A DNA stretch of 43,410 nucleotides from Candidatus Nealsonbacteria bacterium (lineage in GTDB: Bacteria; Patescibacteriota; Minisyncoccia; Minisyncoccales; JAGGXC01). A model generated the notes under the pieces. It was given only the letters and a program-made list of their open reading frames with translations, did not search any database and was not told where the DNA came from. Shown here piece by piece: positions 32,224-41,475 of the stretch; the first letter of the stretch is position 1; every line of letters begins with the position of its first letter. The stretch is taken from positions 1 through 43,410 of the forward strand of contig JAPLXH010000010.1 of the NCBI GenBank assembly GCA_026396195.1, read 5' to 3'. The position numbers and the translations under genes were made by a program.

Positions 32224-32282
32224 CCTGAGGAGCATAGCGACGAATGGGTCCCCTAGCGAACTATATTAGCCTCGCCCGTAGG
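32224..32282. repeat. Intergenic repeat patch before iorA
   Basis: CCCTGAGGAGCATAGCGACG (from 32224) belongs to the CTTCGA...CTCAG hairpin family in reverse sense. It is followed by GCCTCGCCCGTAGG (32269-32282), which recurs inverted at 32745-32758 on the other side of the small DUF2007-like gene. The gap 32096-32316 contains no gene. Confidence 0.55.
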
Positions 32283-32316
32283 GCTACGGCTGAGAGAACC
32301 TGTTGAATTTTATAAT

Positions 32317-32673
32317 TTAAAGATTTCCAAAATAACTTTTTATTATGAAATAAACCGAAAGTAAAATTAAACTAAAAAAAATAAGAAGATATATTGTAAC
32401 TGGAATTTTTAAAAATTTAAAAATTTTTCTATCTTGTGAAGGAAATTTTAAACTACTATCTTCTATATTTAATAATTCTTTTGCTTGAGCTAATTGTGAA
32501 GGTTTCACACAAATTTCTTTTCCTAATAAACTTGCTCCTCCATATTGCCTTTGCCATGCATTTGCATTATTATCTTTAACCAAATATTCTATTCCAGATT
32601 CCTTTAACCTTTGACATATTATTTCAACCTCATAATCTGATATCGCCATTAAAAATATAAAATCTTCTTCCAT
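32317..32673 (-). CDS. DUF2007-like small protein with C-terminal membrane helix
   Basis: The 118-residue protein starts with a DUF2007-like domain (about 8-70): DYEVEIICQRLKESGIEYLV, a central GGASLLGKEICVKPSQ and AQAKELL. Domains of this type are small ferredoxin-like folds of unknown, possibly signalling, role. A single membrane helix lies at about 89-112 (PVTIYLLIFFSLILLSVYFII). The gene stands alone, flanked on both sides by inverted copies of a 14-bp intergenic repeat, and has no clear Shine-Dalgarno site. Confidence 0.65.
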   Translation of the reverse strand: MEEDFIFLMAISDYEVEIICQRLKESGIEYLVKDNNANAWQRQYGGASLLGKEICVKPSQLAQAKELLNIEDSSLKFPSQDRKIFKFLKIPVTIYLLIFFSLILLSVYFIIKSYFGNL

Positions 32674-32744
32674 AATTTTATAGTTTAATTTATTTCTTTA
32701 TTCTACCAAAAAACCGCCCTCGGCCATAGCCCAGAGGATTAAAG

Positions 32745-32758
32745 CCTACGGGCGAGGC
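32745..32758. repeat. Inverted copy of the 14-bp repeat
   Basis: CCTACGGGCGAGGC is the exact reverse complement of 32269-32282. A T-rich AAAAAACCGCC lead-in close by (32708-32718) also resembles 32185-32196, so the small gene between them is framed by matching pieces. Confidence 0.6.
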
Positions 32759-32876
32759 CTTATTAAAAAGCGGTCAATTCTTTTGGGTCAATTACTAATT
32801 TAAATTCAATCTGGTAAAAATCTAACAGGTGTCCACATAGAACATTACTTAAATAAAGTAGCAAATTAGATAAATA

Positions 32877-33038
32877 AATACCCTCAGTAAAAAACTTTGG
32901 GTATTGAAAAATATGATAAATTGTGAAAAAACTAATTGTGGAGGTAGGGGTTGGGGGTATATACCGGTTTCTAATTGTAATAATTAAAAAAGATTAAAAA
33001 AAGCAGCCCCAAAAACCTCACAGCCTTTACTCCCAACC
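32877..33038 (+). other. Gene-free zone with competing inverted repeats and a G-rich tract
   Basis: The gap 32674-33128 (455 bases) has no convincing gene. A 7-bp hairpin lies at 32877-32883/32899-32905 (AATACCC/GGGTATT). A G-rich tract follows (GGAGGTAGGGGTTGGGGG, 32940-32957). Its left part TGTGGAGGT can pair with ACCTCACA (33015-33022), and TTGGGG with CCCCAA (33007-33012). Alternatively GGTTGGGGG (32949-32957) can pair with CTCCCAACC (33030-33038). The one mismatch is a G-U pair only in plus-strand RNA. The tract could also form a two-layer G-quadruplex. A 24-codon frame (32913-32987) lies within. Function is unknown. Confidence 0.4.
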
Positions 33039-33098
33039 TTATATTAATTTTAAAACTTTCCAATATTAACGTCAACTAAAGCATCCACGGATAAAAAA

Positions 33099-33115
33099 AG
33101 AGGGAAAAACCCTCT
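33099..33115 (-). terminator. Terminator of the 73-residue gene
   Basis: AGAGGG (33099-33104) pairs with CCCTCT (33110-33115). On the minus strand seven T residues follow. It is 14 bases past the stop. Confidence 0.8.
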
Positions 33116-33128
33116 TGATATTGTTTTT

Positions 33129-33350
33129 TCAAAATTTACTCTTGAAAGATATCCGTAATATTTCCGGCGCAATCCCTATTTCTTTTGACGTTTTAATCAT
33201 GTTTCTAAGTAAATTTTGGGCTGTCCCGGTATAAAGATCTATTTTTTCTTTAGGAACTCCCGGCCCATCTCTTTTTTGAAGCCATTTTGCGGTTTCCTCT
33301 CTTATCTCCGGCCTGATATTATTTAAATTAATAATTTCGCTTCCTGCCAT
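33129..33350 (-). CDS. Small hypothetical protein (73 residues)
   Basis: I do not recognise this protein. It is soluble and charged, with a likely helical first half (REETAKWLQKRDGPGVPKEK) and a second helical part (GTAQNLLRNMIKTSKEIG). It has no Cys and no signal peptide. That it is a real gene is supported by an AGGAGG site nine bases before the ATG, an extended -10 promoter (33394-33402) and its own terminator. It could be a small DNA- or RNA-binding protein, but nothing in the sequence proves it. Confidence 0.65.
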   Translation of the reverse strand: MAGSEIINLNNIRPEIREETAKWLQKRDGPGVPKEKIDLYTGTAQNLLRNMIKTSKEIGIAPEILRISFKSKF

Positions 33351-33393
33351 TTTTTACATCCTCCTATGAAAATTTTTAAAAATCTATTTATTC

Positions 33394-33402
33394 ATTATAG
33401 CA
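33394..33402 (-). promoter_or_regulatory. Extended -10 promoter of the 73-residue gene
   Basis: The minus strand reads TGC-TATAAT, an extended -10 with a perfect hexamer (33394-33399). The leader of about 37 bases carries AGGAGG (33360-33365). Confidence 0.65.
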
Positions 33403-33477
33403 AAAAAACCACTCCAATAAAGAAGCGATTTTTAATCAGACTTATTCGCAAAACAATATTAAAAAAACAAAACAGCA

Positions 33478-35307
<1,830 letters not shown>

Positions 35308-35321
35308 ATGATTAAAAAGTA

Positions 35322-35350
35322 ATTATATGTTAAAAATTGCCTATTGTCAA
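35322..35350 (-). promoter_or_regulatory. Consensus promoter of typA
   Basis: The minus strand has TTGACA (35345-35350), a 17-base spacer and TATAAT (35322-35327), a full match to the sigma-70 consensus. The start would be near 35315, eight bases before the ATG. Confidence 0.8.
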
Positions 35351-35499
35351 AATTAAAAAAGCCTGTATTTTCTTAATTAAAAACCGAAATCCTGCTCCTG
35401 AAGTGATTATTTTTACCTCACCCTGCTTACTCGCCATATACTAAACTTCAACTAAGGAGTAATATTAAAATTTATTTTATAAAAGTTTAAAAATAAAAA

Positions 35500-35522
35500 G
35501 ACTCTTTGTAAAATAAAGAGTC
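35500..35522 (-). terminator. Terminator of the inositol-monophosphatase gene
   Basis: GACTCTTT (35500-35507) pairs with AAAGAGTC (35515-35522), followed on the minus strand by TTTTTATTTTT. Confidence 0.85.
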
Positions 35523-35558
35523 ATTGTTTTTAAAAAAGATTGGAGTTTTACTTAGAAC

Positions 35559-36323
35559 CTAAATCGAACCAATCCCTTCTAAAATCTGCTCATGTAATAT
35601 TCCGTTACTGGCGATAATAGAGCTTGAAAAAACATCCCAGGGATCATTATTTAAATCAGTAACTTTTCCTCCAACTTTTTCCACGATAAGGGCGGCTGCG
35701 GCAAAATCTTCCGGCGCAGGATGAGGATGAATATAGGCGCAAATCTTTCCGTTGGCAACGGCCATTAAGGAAGCTGTAGCACAAAGCCTTATTTGAGGAT
35801 AAAGACTTATTTTTTTAAGCTTCGGCAATAAAGAGAGAACGACTTCGGATTCTTTTCCCCAATCAGTCCAAATTTGAGCTTCGGCAAGACGGCTATCTTT
35901 TCTTACGCCTAAGGATACGTTGCCCTTTACGATTATTTCATTTTCGTATACGCCAATTGTTTGATTTAATGCTGGCAGACAGACTACGCCTAGTTTGGTT
36001 TTTCGATTTTCTACCAAGGCAATAGAAACTCCCCATAGAGAATCTTGATGGAAAAAATTAACGGTTCCGTCTAAAGGATCCACTACCCAAATTTTTCCTT
36101 TGTTTATTGAATGTTCGCCATTCTCTTCGGAAAAAATAGGAATTTGCGAAGCAACGCTTTTAAGTCTTGCTCCGACAAGCTTGTCTGATTTAAAGTCAGC
36201 GTCTGTTAAAAAATCTTTTCTGTTTTTTTTTAATTCCCGGACATTTTTCTGAAATTTTAAAAGAACTTCGCCGGCTTCTTCAGCAATCTCGATTATTTTA
36301 CCCAAAAAAATACTTTCTTTCAT
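35559..36323 (-). CDS. Inositol monophosphatase family protein
   Basis: The 254-residue enzyme belongs to the lithium-sensitive phosphatase family, which dephosphorylates inositol phosphates or related sugar/nucleotide phosphates. The metal site is visible: Glu-Glu in IFSEENGEH, and Asp, Asp in WVVDPLDGTVNF (the DPxDGT motif). The second signature near PAPEDFAAAALIVEKVGG has the final Asp ligand. The protein could make myo-inositol or clean up phosphate by-products; its neighbours do not say. It has its own promoter (36353-36380), an AAGGAG site and its own terminator. Confidence 0.9.
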   Translation of the reverse strand: MKESIFLGKIIEIAEEAGEVLLKFQKNVRELKKNRKDFLTDADFKSDKLVGARLKSVASQIPIFSEENGEHSINKGKIWVVDPLDGTVNFFHQDSLWGVSIALVENRKTKLGVVCLPALNQTIGVYENEIIVKGNVSLGVRKDSRLAEAQIWTDWGKESEVVLSLLPKLKKISLYPQIRLCATASLMAVANGKICAYIHPHPAPEDFAAAALIVEKVGGKVTDLNNDPWDVFSSSIIASNGILHEQILEGIGSI

Positions 36324-36352
36324 TTTTTTTACTCCTTTTTCAACTGTTAAAA

Positions 36353-36380
36353 ATTATAATACATTAATTAAAAAAATCAA
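36353..36380 (-). promoter_or_regulatory. Promoter of the inositol-monophosphatase gene
   Basis: TTGATT (36375-36380) and TATAAT (36353-36358) are 16 bases apart on the minus strand. Confidence 0.65.
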
Positions 36381-36403
36381 GCCATCTGCTAAAAAAGCTT
36401 GTC

Positions 36404-36459
36404 CGTCTCCGTCTCCGTCTTCGCCTTCGTCTTCGCCAACTGGCGGAGGCGGTTTTTTT
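36404..36459 (+). repeat. Hexamer repeat ending in a terminator-like hairpin
   Basis: Five and a half copies of a C-G-Y-C-T-Y unit (CGTCTC, CGTCTC, CGTCTT, CGCCTT, CGTCTT, CGCC) run from 36404 to 36437. The end folds by CGCC/GGCG (36434-36445) inside CGCCT/AGGCG, followed by seven T on the plus strand. It lies between the divergent promoters of two genes, and no plus-strand gene precedes it, so its terminator shape has no obvious client. Confidence 0.5.
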
Positions 36460-36486
36460 CTCTCTTAGTTGCACAACATTACAATA

Positions 36487-36515
36487 TTGACAAATATTAA
36501 ATAACATAATATGAT
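36487..36515 (+). promoter_or_regulatory. Promoter of the plus-strand EamA gene
   Basis: TTGACA (36487-36492) and TATGAT (36510-36515) have a 17-base spacer. AAGGAGG (36531-36537) lies five bases before the ATG. Confidence 0.75.
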
Positions 36516-36542
36516 TTTTAAGTTGCTTAAAAGGAGGTTTTT

Positions 36543-37406
36543 ATGAAGACAGAAAAAAATTCTTCACATAACGTATTGGTTGGAGGACTTCTCGTAGTTG
36601 CCGCGATGGTAATTTTCGGATCTTATGGTTTATTGGTAAGGTTTATTCAGGCGGACGCAATTCTTCTTGTGTGGGCGCTACAGATAGTTGGAGTATTTTG
36701 TTTTTCACTCTATCTTCTTAAAAATAGAGTTCTTTTCAAACACTATAATATGCTCGGCCACATCTTTTTGATGACAATATTCGTAACTGTCGCAGACCTC
36801 AGTTTTTTCATGGCGCTTCGACTGACTACCGTTTCAACTGCCGTTTTCGTAAAATTTCTGATGCCAATTATCGTAGTGGTTTTTACATTCCGTTCAAGCA
36901 CAGTGACTATAAAAAAACTTCTGCTCTTGATTAGCTTAGGTACCGTAGGGCTTTTCTTCGTACTTTTGTCTCAAGGAAATTTTTCGCTTGTAGCGAATGC
37001 GGGAACTCTTTGGGCTTTAGTTACGGCTTTTACGCTTGCGCTATTTATTGTTTTATTTAAAAAAATAGCAAACGTTATGCCCCTGCCCACAATATTATTT
37101 TACCGATATGCAATTGCCTCAATAATACTTTTACCCCTTATCTTTTACGCCAACGACATTATTTATCAGGTAAACGAATCATGGCCATGGCTGTTAGGAT
37201 TCGGACTTTTATATGCAGTTGCCGGAACATTAATACACACTCAAGGGTTAAAGCTTACTAAGGTCCAATATGGCGCGATACTCGGATATATAGAACCGCT
37301 TGCCGCAACTGTAATGAGTATTGTTTTTTTAGGCGAAGCCCTTACATTCCCACTTTTATTAGGAGGCATATTAATCTTTTTAGGAAGTGCTTTGGCGCTT
37401 AAATAG
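36543..37406 (+). CDS. EamA-family (DMT superfamily) transporter
   Basis: The 287-residue protein has about ten membrane helices in two EamA halves. The first half ends in FMALRLTTVSTAVFVKFLMP, and the second has TQGLKLTKVQYGAILGYIEP and FLGEALTFPLLLGGILIF, the usual drug/metabolite-transporter repeats. The substrate is unknown. It is unlike the EamA gene in the ftsZ operon, which is longer and more divergent. It has a strong promoter, a strong ribosome site and its own terminator, and it stands alone on the plus strand among minus-strand genes. This and its codon style may mean later acquisition. Confidence 0.9.
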   Translation: MKTEKNSSHNVLVGGLLVVAAMVIFGSYGLLVRFIQADAILLVWALQIVGVFCFSLYLLKNRVLFKHYNMLGHIFLMTIFVTVADLSFFMALRLTTVSTAVFVKFLMPIIVVVFTFRSSTVTIKKLLLLISLGTVGLFFVLLSQGNFSLVANAGTLWALVTAFTLALFIVLFKKIANVMPLPTILFYRYAIASIILLPLIFYANDIIYQVNESWPWLLGFGLLYAVAGTLIHTQGLKLTKVQYGAILGYIEPLAATVMSIVFLGEALTFPLLLGGILIFLGSALALK

Positions 37407-37410
37407 AACC

Positions 37411-37436
37411 ATCCTGAAATAAATTCAGGATTTTTT
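37411..37436 (+). terminator. Terminator of the plus-strand EamA gene
   Basis: ATCCTGAA (37411-37418) pairs with TTCAGGAT (37424-37431), followed by a run of T on the plus strand. Confidence 0.8.
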
Positions 37437-37448
37437 ATTAAATAAAAA

Positions 37449-37469
37449 ACACCGATAAATTTTCGGTGT
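37449..37469 (-). terminator. Terminator of the HAD phosphatase gene
   Basis: ACACCGA (37449-37455) pairs with TCGGTGT (37463-37469), with TTTTTTATTT following on the minus strand. It lies next to the opposite terminator. Confidence 0.8.
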
Positions 37470-37482
37470 CTTGTTTTAAAAA

Positions 37483-38217
37483 TTAAAAGTGCCTTATCTT
37501 TGATTGAAGTTCTTGATTCAAATTTTCAAAAAGAGCTGGAAAATTAATCTCTCTCCAGTCCATAAATATCCGATCGGCGCCTTCGTTAATCAAACGAATC
37601 ATTAGCTCTGGTTTATTAAAAACCGGCATAGCAATGCCAAACGGACATCCGGCATTTCTGGCAGACTTTATGTCGCCTGGCGAATCACCGAAGATTGCCA
37701 TTCCTTCTGGCTTTATTCCTAGTTTGCCAGCGCCCTTGATCCAAATTTCTCCATCAGGCTTGGGATGAGTTACGTCTTCTCTGAAGATAAAATTATCTTT
37801 TTTAATTATATTGATTAAACCAGCCCTTTCCACAATTACTCTTGCTTGGTCTGTGTTTGTTACTGAACCGACAACGACTTCAAGACCATTACTCCTCAGC
37901 CATCTGATAGATAGTTCGACTCCTGGACGCAACACCATAGGCACTTGTGGTAAATATTTCTTATAACGTGCCCTTTTTTCTTTTAAATACTCTGCCACGT
38001 CATGATCTTCTCCGGTTCTTTCTTTCGATGACTTTACCGCTGCTTCTGCGACTTTTTCGTCAGGTCCGCCAATAAAACAAGGGATTAACTTAAGAGCTTC
38101 GTCAAAAGATAAGGGAACACCCCACTCGCGTAATATTTCTAGATGTGATGTGTGGTGAACGAACTCTATATCAACCAAGTTTCCTTCTAGGTCGAGACCA
38201 ATTCCTTCTATTTTCAA
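37483..38217 (-). CDS. HAD-family hydrolase with altered motif I and TTG start
   Basis: The 244-residue protein has HAD motifs II (VVVGSVTNTD), III (Lys in THPKPDGEIW) and IV (MAIFGDSPGDIKSARNAG). Motif I reads GLDLEGNLVD: the nucleophile Asp-9 is present, but the second, acid/base Asp is Glu-11 and the usual Thr/Val position is Asn. The cap is helical, as in beta-phosphoglucomutase-like HADs. The start codon is TTG (38215-38217), seven bases after a strong AGGAGG site, and the next Met is far inside. The substrate is unknown; the altered motif could change the balance between phosphatase and mutase activity. Confidence 0.8.
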   Translation of the reverse strand: MKIEGIGLDLEGNLVDIEFVHHTSHLEILREWGVPLSFDEALKLIPCFIGGPDEKVAEAAVKSSKERTGEDHDVAEYLKEKRARYKKYLPQVPMVLRPGVELSIRWLRSNGLEVVVGSVTNTDQARVIVERAGLINIIKKDNFIFREDVTHPKPDGEIWIKGAGKLGIKPEGMAIFGDSPGDIKSARNAGCPFGIAMPVFNKPELMIRLINEGADRIFMDWREINFPALFENLNQELQSKIRHF

Positions 38218-38241
38218 ATTACTACCTCCTTTTATCCTATT

Positions 38242-38269
38242 ATTTTAAGGCAATTTTAAAAAAAGTCAA
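38242..38269 (-). promoter_or_regulatory. Promoter of the HAD phosphatase gene
   Basis: TTGACT (38264-38269) and TAAAAT (38242-38247) are 16 bases apart on the minus strand. The ribosome site is in the short leader. Confidence 0.65.
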
Positions 38270-38388
38270 CCCCGAAACCTATCTCGGGTTTTCCCAACGA
38301 ACTCGTCCGTCCTTAATTTTAATGAAAAAAATATTAAAACCCTCTAAGCGAAGCTTTTGTTATATATAAAATCATTAGCCATTCCTTA

Positions 38389-39612
38389 TTAGAAAGGAAG
38401 CAAACGAAATAAAAGTTTTTTTATTGATTTTTTTGAATATCGGGCAGCTGAATAAGTAAGGCCTCGCATTGAACTTATTATAGAGCTGTAATTAAAATCT
38501 GTTTTTATATAATTGCCGGAAAATTTAATGATTCCAAAAACCAAAAAATAAGTTATTAAAAAGCCAAAAATAAACAATCCTGTGAATATAACAACGGGAT
38601 TGATATAAAATAAATTAAAAAATTTAATCATGTTTATCAAAAAAGCTAAAACATAAAAGTGAATAAGATAAAAATATAAGCTGTTTTCGCCAATTTTTTG
38701 AATGAACTTTGCAAAAGAAAAACGGGAAAACCAATTGAAATAATAGAAAAGAAGCAAAAAAACTATGGGACCGTAAATAAATTGACAATTTAATAATCCT
38801 TCTTTAGAGCTAATCAGTCCGATACCAAAATAAAAAATCAATGCCAAAATCGACCAAAAAGGCAAATAAATTTTTCTGAGCCACTCTCTGTTGTTCAGAA
38901 AAATCATGGGCTTTAAAACAATTCCCAATGCAAAGAAAAAAATATATAAACCGAAAACTGAATTACCAAACGGCCAACCGGACCAATAAACAGAAAGGAC
39001 ATAATATCCGACAGCGAAAACAAATGTAAAAAATAAAAATAATCTGGGCCTAATTTTTTTTATTGCCAAAAGATACCATAATCCCGGATAAAGCAAATAA
39101 AGCATTAAAAGAAAGGGAATAAACCAAAAAGGCAAAACAAGCAATGAAATAAAAATATTATTTTTCCCTTCAGTAAGACAAAAAAATAGAAGAAAAATAG
39201 CGGGGAAAGAAAAAACGAGATAAGGAATAAGCAATTTTTTTAATTTGCTTTTATAAAAAATCCAAATATTCTTTTTTTCAAAATTAGGGATTGTTAACAA
39301 AGCTCCGGAACTAATAAAAAAAACCGGGATAGCAAACATTACGAGCCTGTTAATGTATTGACTCCACGTAATAAAATAATCCGGAAAATTTTCACTGACG
39401 AAATTTAATAAATACGAAATGTGATATATAAATATTGCCAAAACAGCAACGCCTTTAGCATAATCAAAAAAAGGCAAACGCATTAACGGCTTCTGGCTTA
39501 AAATATCAGCAGAAAAAGGAAAAATCTTGTGTTTCTTTTGGTAAAAAATAATACCGAAATAAAACAGCACAGAAAAAACTAATATGAGACTGATGGATAT
39601 TTCGTTTAACAT
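38389..39612 (-). CDS. Acyltransferase family 3 membrane protein
   Basis: The 407-residue protein has about ten or eleven membrane helices. The acyltransferase-3 signature is at residues 49-65: DYAKGVAVLAIFIYHIS, with the conserved His in helix 2, followed by MFAIPVFFISSGAL. A Leu/Phe-rich row of helices fills the rest, ending in a basic tail. Members O-acetylate envelope sugars or lipids; the acceptor is not predictable. The gene is alone, next to a repeat-rich gap on its 5' side. Confidence 0.85.
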   Translation of the reverse strand: MLNEISISLILVFSVLFYFGIIFYQKKHKIFPFSADILSQKPLMRLPFFDYAKGVAVLAIFIYHISYLLNFVSENFPDYFITWSQYINRLVMFAIPVFFISSGALLTIPNFEKKNIWIFYKSKLKKLLIPYLVFSFPAIFLLFFCLTEGKNNIFISLLVLPFWFIPFLLMLYLLYPGLWYLLAIKKIRPRLFLFFTFVFAVGYYVLSVYWSGWPFGNSVFGLYIFFFALGIVLKPMIFLNNREWLRKIYLPFWSILALIFYFGIGLISSKEGLLNCQFIYGPIVFLLLFYYFNWFSRFSFAKFIQKIGENSLYFYLIHFYVLAFLINMIKFFNLFYINPVVIFTGLFIFGFLITYFLVFGIIKFSGNYIKTDFNYSSIISSMRGLTYSAARYSKKSIKKLLFRLLPF

Positions 39613-39682
39613 TATGTCTTGTTTCTTGTTCTAAATTTAATGAAGAGGAAAGGTAAGATTTAATGATTTCTACAAAATACTA

Positions 39683-40648
39683 TTATTTTTTTTCTGAAAT
39701 TAGTTTGTTTAATATTTTTTTAACGTTGTCCAGGCTGTCAGAGTCAATTATTGAAATAGCCAAGGCCTCTTTACCAATTTTTTTAAAATCACTTTTTATC
39801 CGCTCAACAACGGCTTTTGAAGCAATATCGCTTTTGCTGATAAAAATATATTCCGGCTTTTCTAAAAGCAACTTACTATGCGTTTCCAATTCAGCTCTTA
39901 CTGTTTTGTAGTCTGATATTGGGTCAGCAGAATCAACTGCAATAAAATGAAATAAAATTTTGGTTCTTTCAATATGACGCAAAAATTTTGTGCCAAGGCC
40001 CTTACCTTCAGACGCGCCTTCGATAAGCCCCGGAATATCAGCTAATATTAAATCATAATAAACTCCCAAATTAGGCTCCAGGGTTGTAAAGGGATAATTA
40101 GCAACCTTGCTTTTTGCATTGGTAAGCTCGTTCAATAAACTGGATTTACCAACATTCGGCAGACCTATGAACCCAACGTCGGCAATCATTTTCAATTCCA
40201 GCCTTACTTCAAAAGATTCTCCCGGTTTACCTTCTTCAAATTGCATCGGACTGGTGTTGGTTGATGACCTGAAAAGAAAATTTCCCTTTCCTCCTCTCCC
40301 CCCCTTGGCAAGAAGCTCTTTTTGTCTTATTTTATTAATTTCCATGTCTTCTCCTGTGTGCAAAATATGCACTACCGTACCTGCCGGCACATATAAAATT
40401 AAATCTTCTCCGCAATGTCCGTCATTCAGCTGCGACTTGCCGTTTTGCCCGTCTTTTGCCTTGTTTACTTTTTTAAAGCGAAACTGCCTCAAAGCTCCCA
40501 AATCAGAAACGCCTTCAATAAAAACACTGCCGCCGTTTCCGCCGTTGCCTCCTGTTGGTCCTTTAGACATTTTTGTCTTGCTAAAAGCCACAAGGCCTTT
40601 CCCGCCATGTCCAGCTATAACAGTTATTTTTACGTCGTCTATAAGCAT
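39683..40648 (-). CDS. obgE: GTPase ObgE/CgtA (short form)
   Basis: ObgE is a GTPase for 50S assembly. The glycine-rich Obg fold fills residues 1-155 (GHGGKGLVAF, GPTGGNGGNGG, GRGGKGN). The G domain starts with G1 GLPNVGKSS (162-170), then the switch with YPFTTLEP and G3 DIPGLIEGASEGKGLG. The variable OCT domain found in many Obg proteins is missing, so the 321-residue protein is the minimal form. It is 11 bases after the thioredoxin-FTR gene, so they probably share a transcript. Confidence 0.95.
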   Translation of the reverse strand: MLIDDVKITVIAGHGGKGLVAFSKTKMSKGPTGGNGGNGGSVFIEGVSDLGALRQFRFKKVNKAKDGQNGKSQLNDGHCGEDLILYVPAGTVVHILHTGEDMEINKIRQKELLAKGGRGGKGNFLFRSSTNTSPMQFEEGKPGESFEVRLELKMIADVGFIGLPNVGKSSLLNELTNAKSKVANYPFTTLEPNLGVYYDLILADIPGLIEGASEGKGLGTKFLRHIERTKILFHFIAVDSADPISDYKTVRAELETHSKLLLEKPEYIFISKSDIASKAVVERIKSDFKKIGKEALAISIIDSDSLDNVKKILNKLISEKK

Positions 40649-40659
40649 TTTGATTTAAG

Positions 40660-41274
40660 CTATTTTATAAATAATCCGCAAAAGCATCTGCCGTCTTTTG
40701 CAATCTCGTCTTTATGATAAGCGCAGGGGCAGATTTTTTTTGAATCTTCTTCTTTATTTTTACTTAATCTCCTGCAAGGGCAGTATTTTTTTCCGTTTTT
40801 CTTTTCATTTTCCAATAATCCATTAATTACTCTTTCAACGTTTTTCCTGTCGGGATTTAATTGAAAACCATTGTTTTGCGCATATTCCGAATATTCCTTA
40901 ATCATTTCTTCTATCTTTTTTTGTTTATCTTCTGAAGATTCAAACGACATATTATCCTGAATCATTTTTTCCAGCCATTCTTTAATTACGGACTCAGGCC
41001 TAAATCCGGTAAAAGCACTGATGGGCTTCCCACCCTTAAACAAGGTTACCATTGGAATTCTATCAACTTGAAACTTCTGAGCGTTAAACGGAATCTCGTC
41101 AACGTTGGCTTTTAGTAAAACAATCTTTTCCTCAAATTCCTTTTCTAATTTTTCTAAAACCGGGGCAATTAATGAGCATGGCTCACACCAAGTTGCATAA
41201 AAATCAACCAAAGCCAGCTTATCTGTTCTTTGAATTTCTTTTTCAAAATTTTTATCAGTTAAAGTAACAGGCAT
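40660..41274 (-). CDS. Thioredoxin fused to a ferredoxin:thioredoxin reductase catalytic-like domain
   Basis: Residues 1-105 are a thioredoxin with active site WCEPC (Cys-30, Cys-33; Glu replaces the usual Gly) and the cis-Pro in RIPMVTLF. A Lys/Glu-rich linker with a helix follows (about 106-160). The last 40 residues contain CPC (165-167), CPC (182-184) and CFC (197-199), the six-cysteine order of the FTR catalytic subunit, which binds a 4Fe-4S cluster and an active disulfide. Plant FTR has CHC at the last site; here it is CFC, and a His (187) lies elsewhere. Such a fusion would let electrons from ferredoxin reduce the tethered thioredoxin. The FTR variable subunit is not needed for the cluster and none is seen. 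Confidence 0.82.
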   Translation of the reverse strand: MPVTLTDKNFEKEIQRTDKLALVDFYATWCEPCSLIAPVLEKLEKEFEEKIVLLKANVDEIPFNAQKFQVDRIPMVTLFKGGKPISAFTGFRPESVIKEWLEKMIQDNMSFESSEDKQKKIEEMIKEYSEYAQNNGFQLNPDRKNVERVINGLLENEKKNGKKYCPCRRLSKNKEEDSKKICPCAYHKDEIAKDGRCFCGLFIK

Positions 41275-41319
41275 TTTTTATTTTTTTAATTTATCATAGT
41301 AATTTTATTATTCTACTTC

Positions 41320-41380
41320 GTCCGTCCGTAGCTCGCAAGTTGAGTTCCGGTCTGTATGAACGAAATTCCGATTTATCGGG
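41320..41380. repeat. Dispersed 61-bp intergenic repeat, copy B
   Basis: It matches 3534-3594 at about 55 of 61 positions. A second module (CCGTAGCTTTAGCGTAGGA, from about 41400) follows in the same order as at the first copy. The gap 41275-41475 has no gene apart from this repeat. Confidence 0.7.
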
Positions 41381-41475
41381 GCGAAGGAGGATTTATCCGT
41401 CCGTAGCTTTAGCGTAGGAGGACCAAAAAACAGTCTAATTAGCGATTGATGAATAGATGATGTTAAAATTTAATT

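Noticed and set aside
32913-32987. 24-codon Cys/Gly-rich peptide on the plus strand.
   Set aside because: It lies in the G-rich tract, which explains its Gly codons, and has no ribosome site.
35330-35437. 35-codon frame upstream of typA.
   Set aside because: It covers the typA promoter, has no Shine-Dalgarno site and would be destroyed by promoter constraint.
36404-36437. CRISPR array.
   Set aside because: The units are six bases long without spacers.
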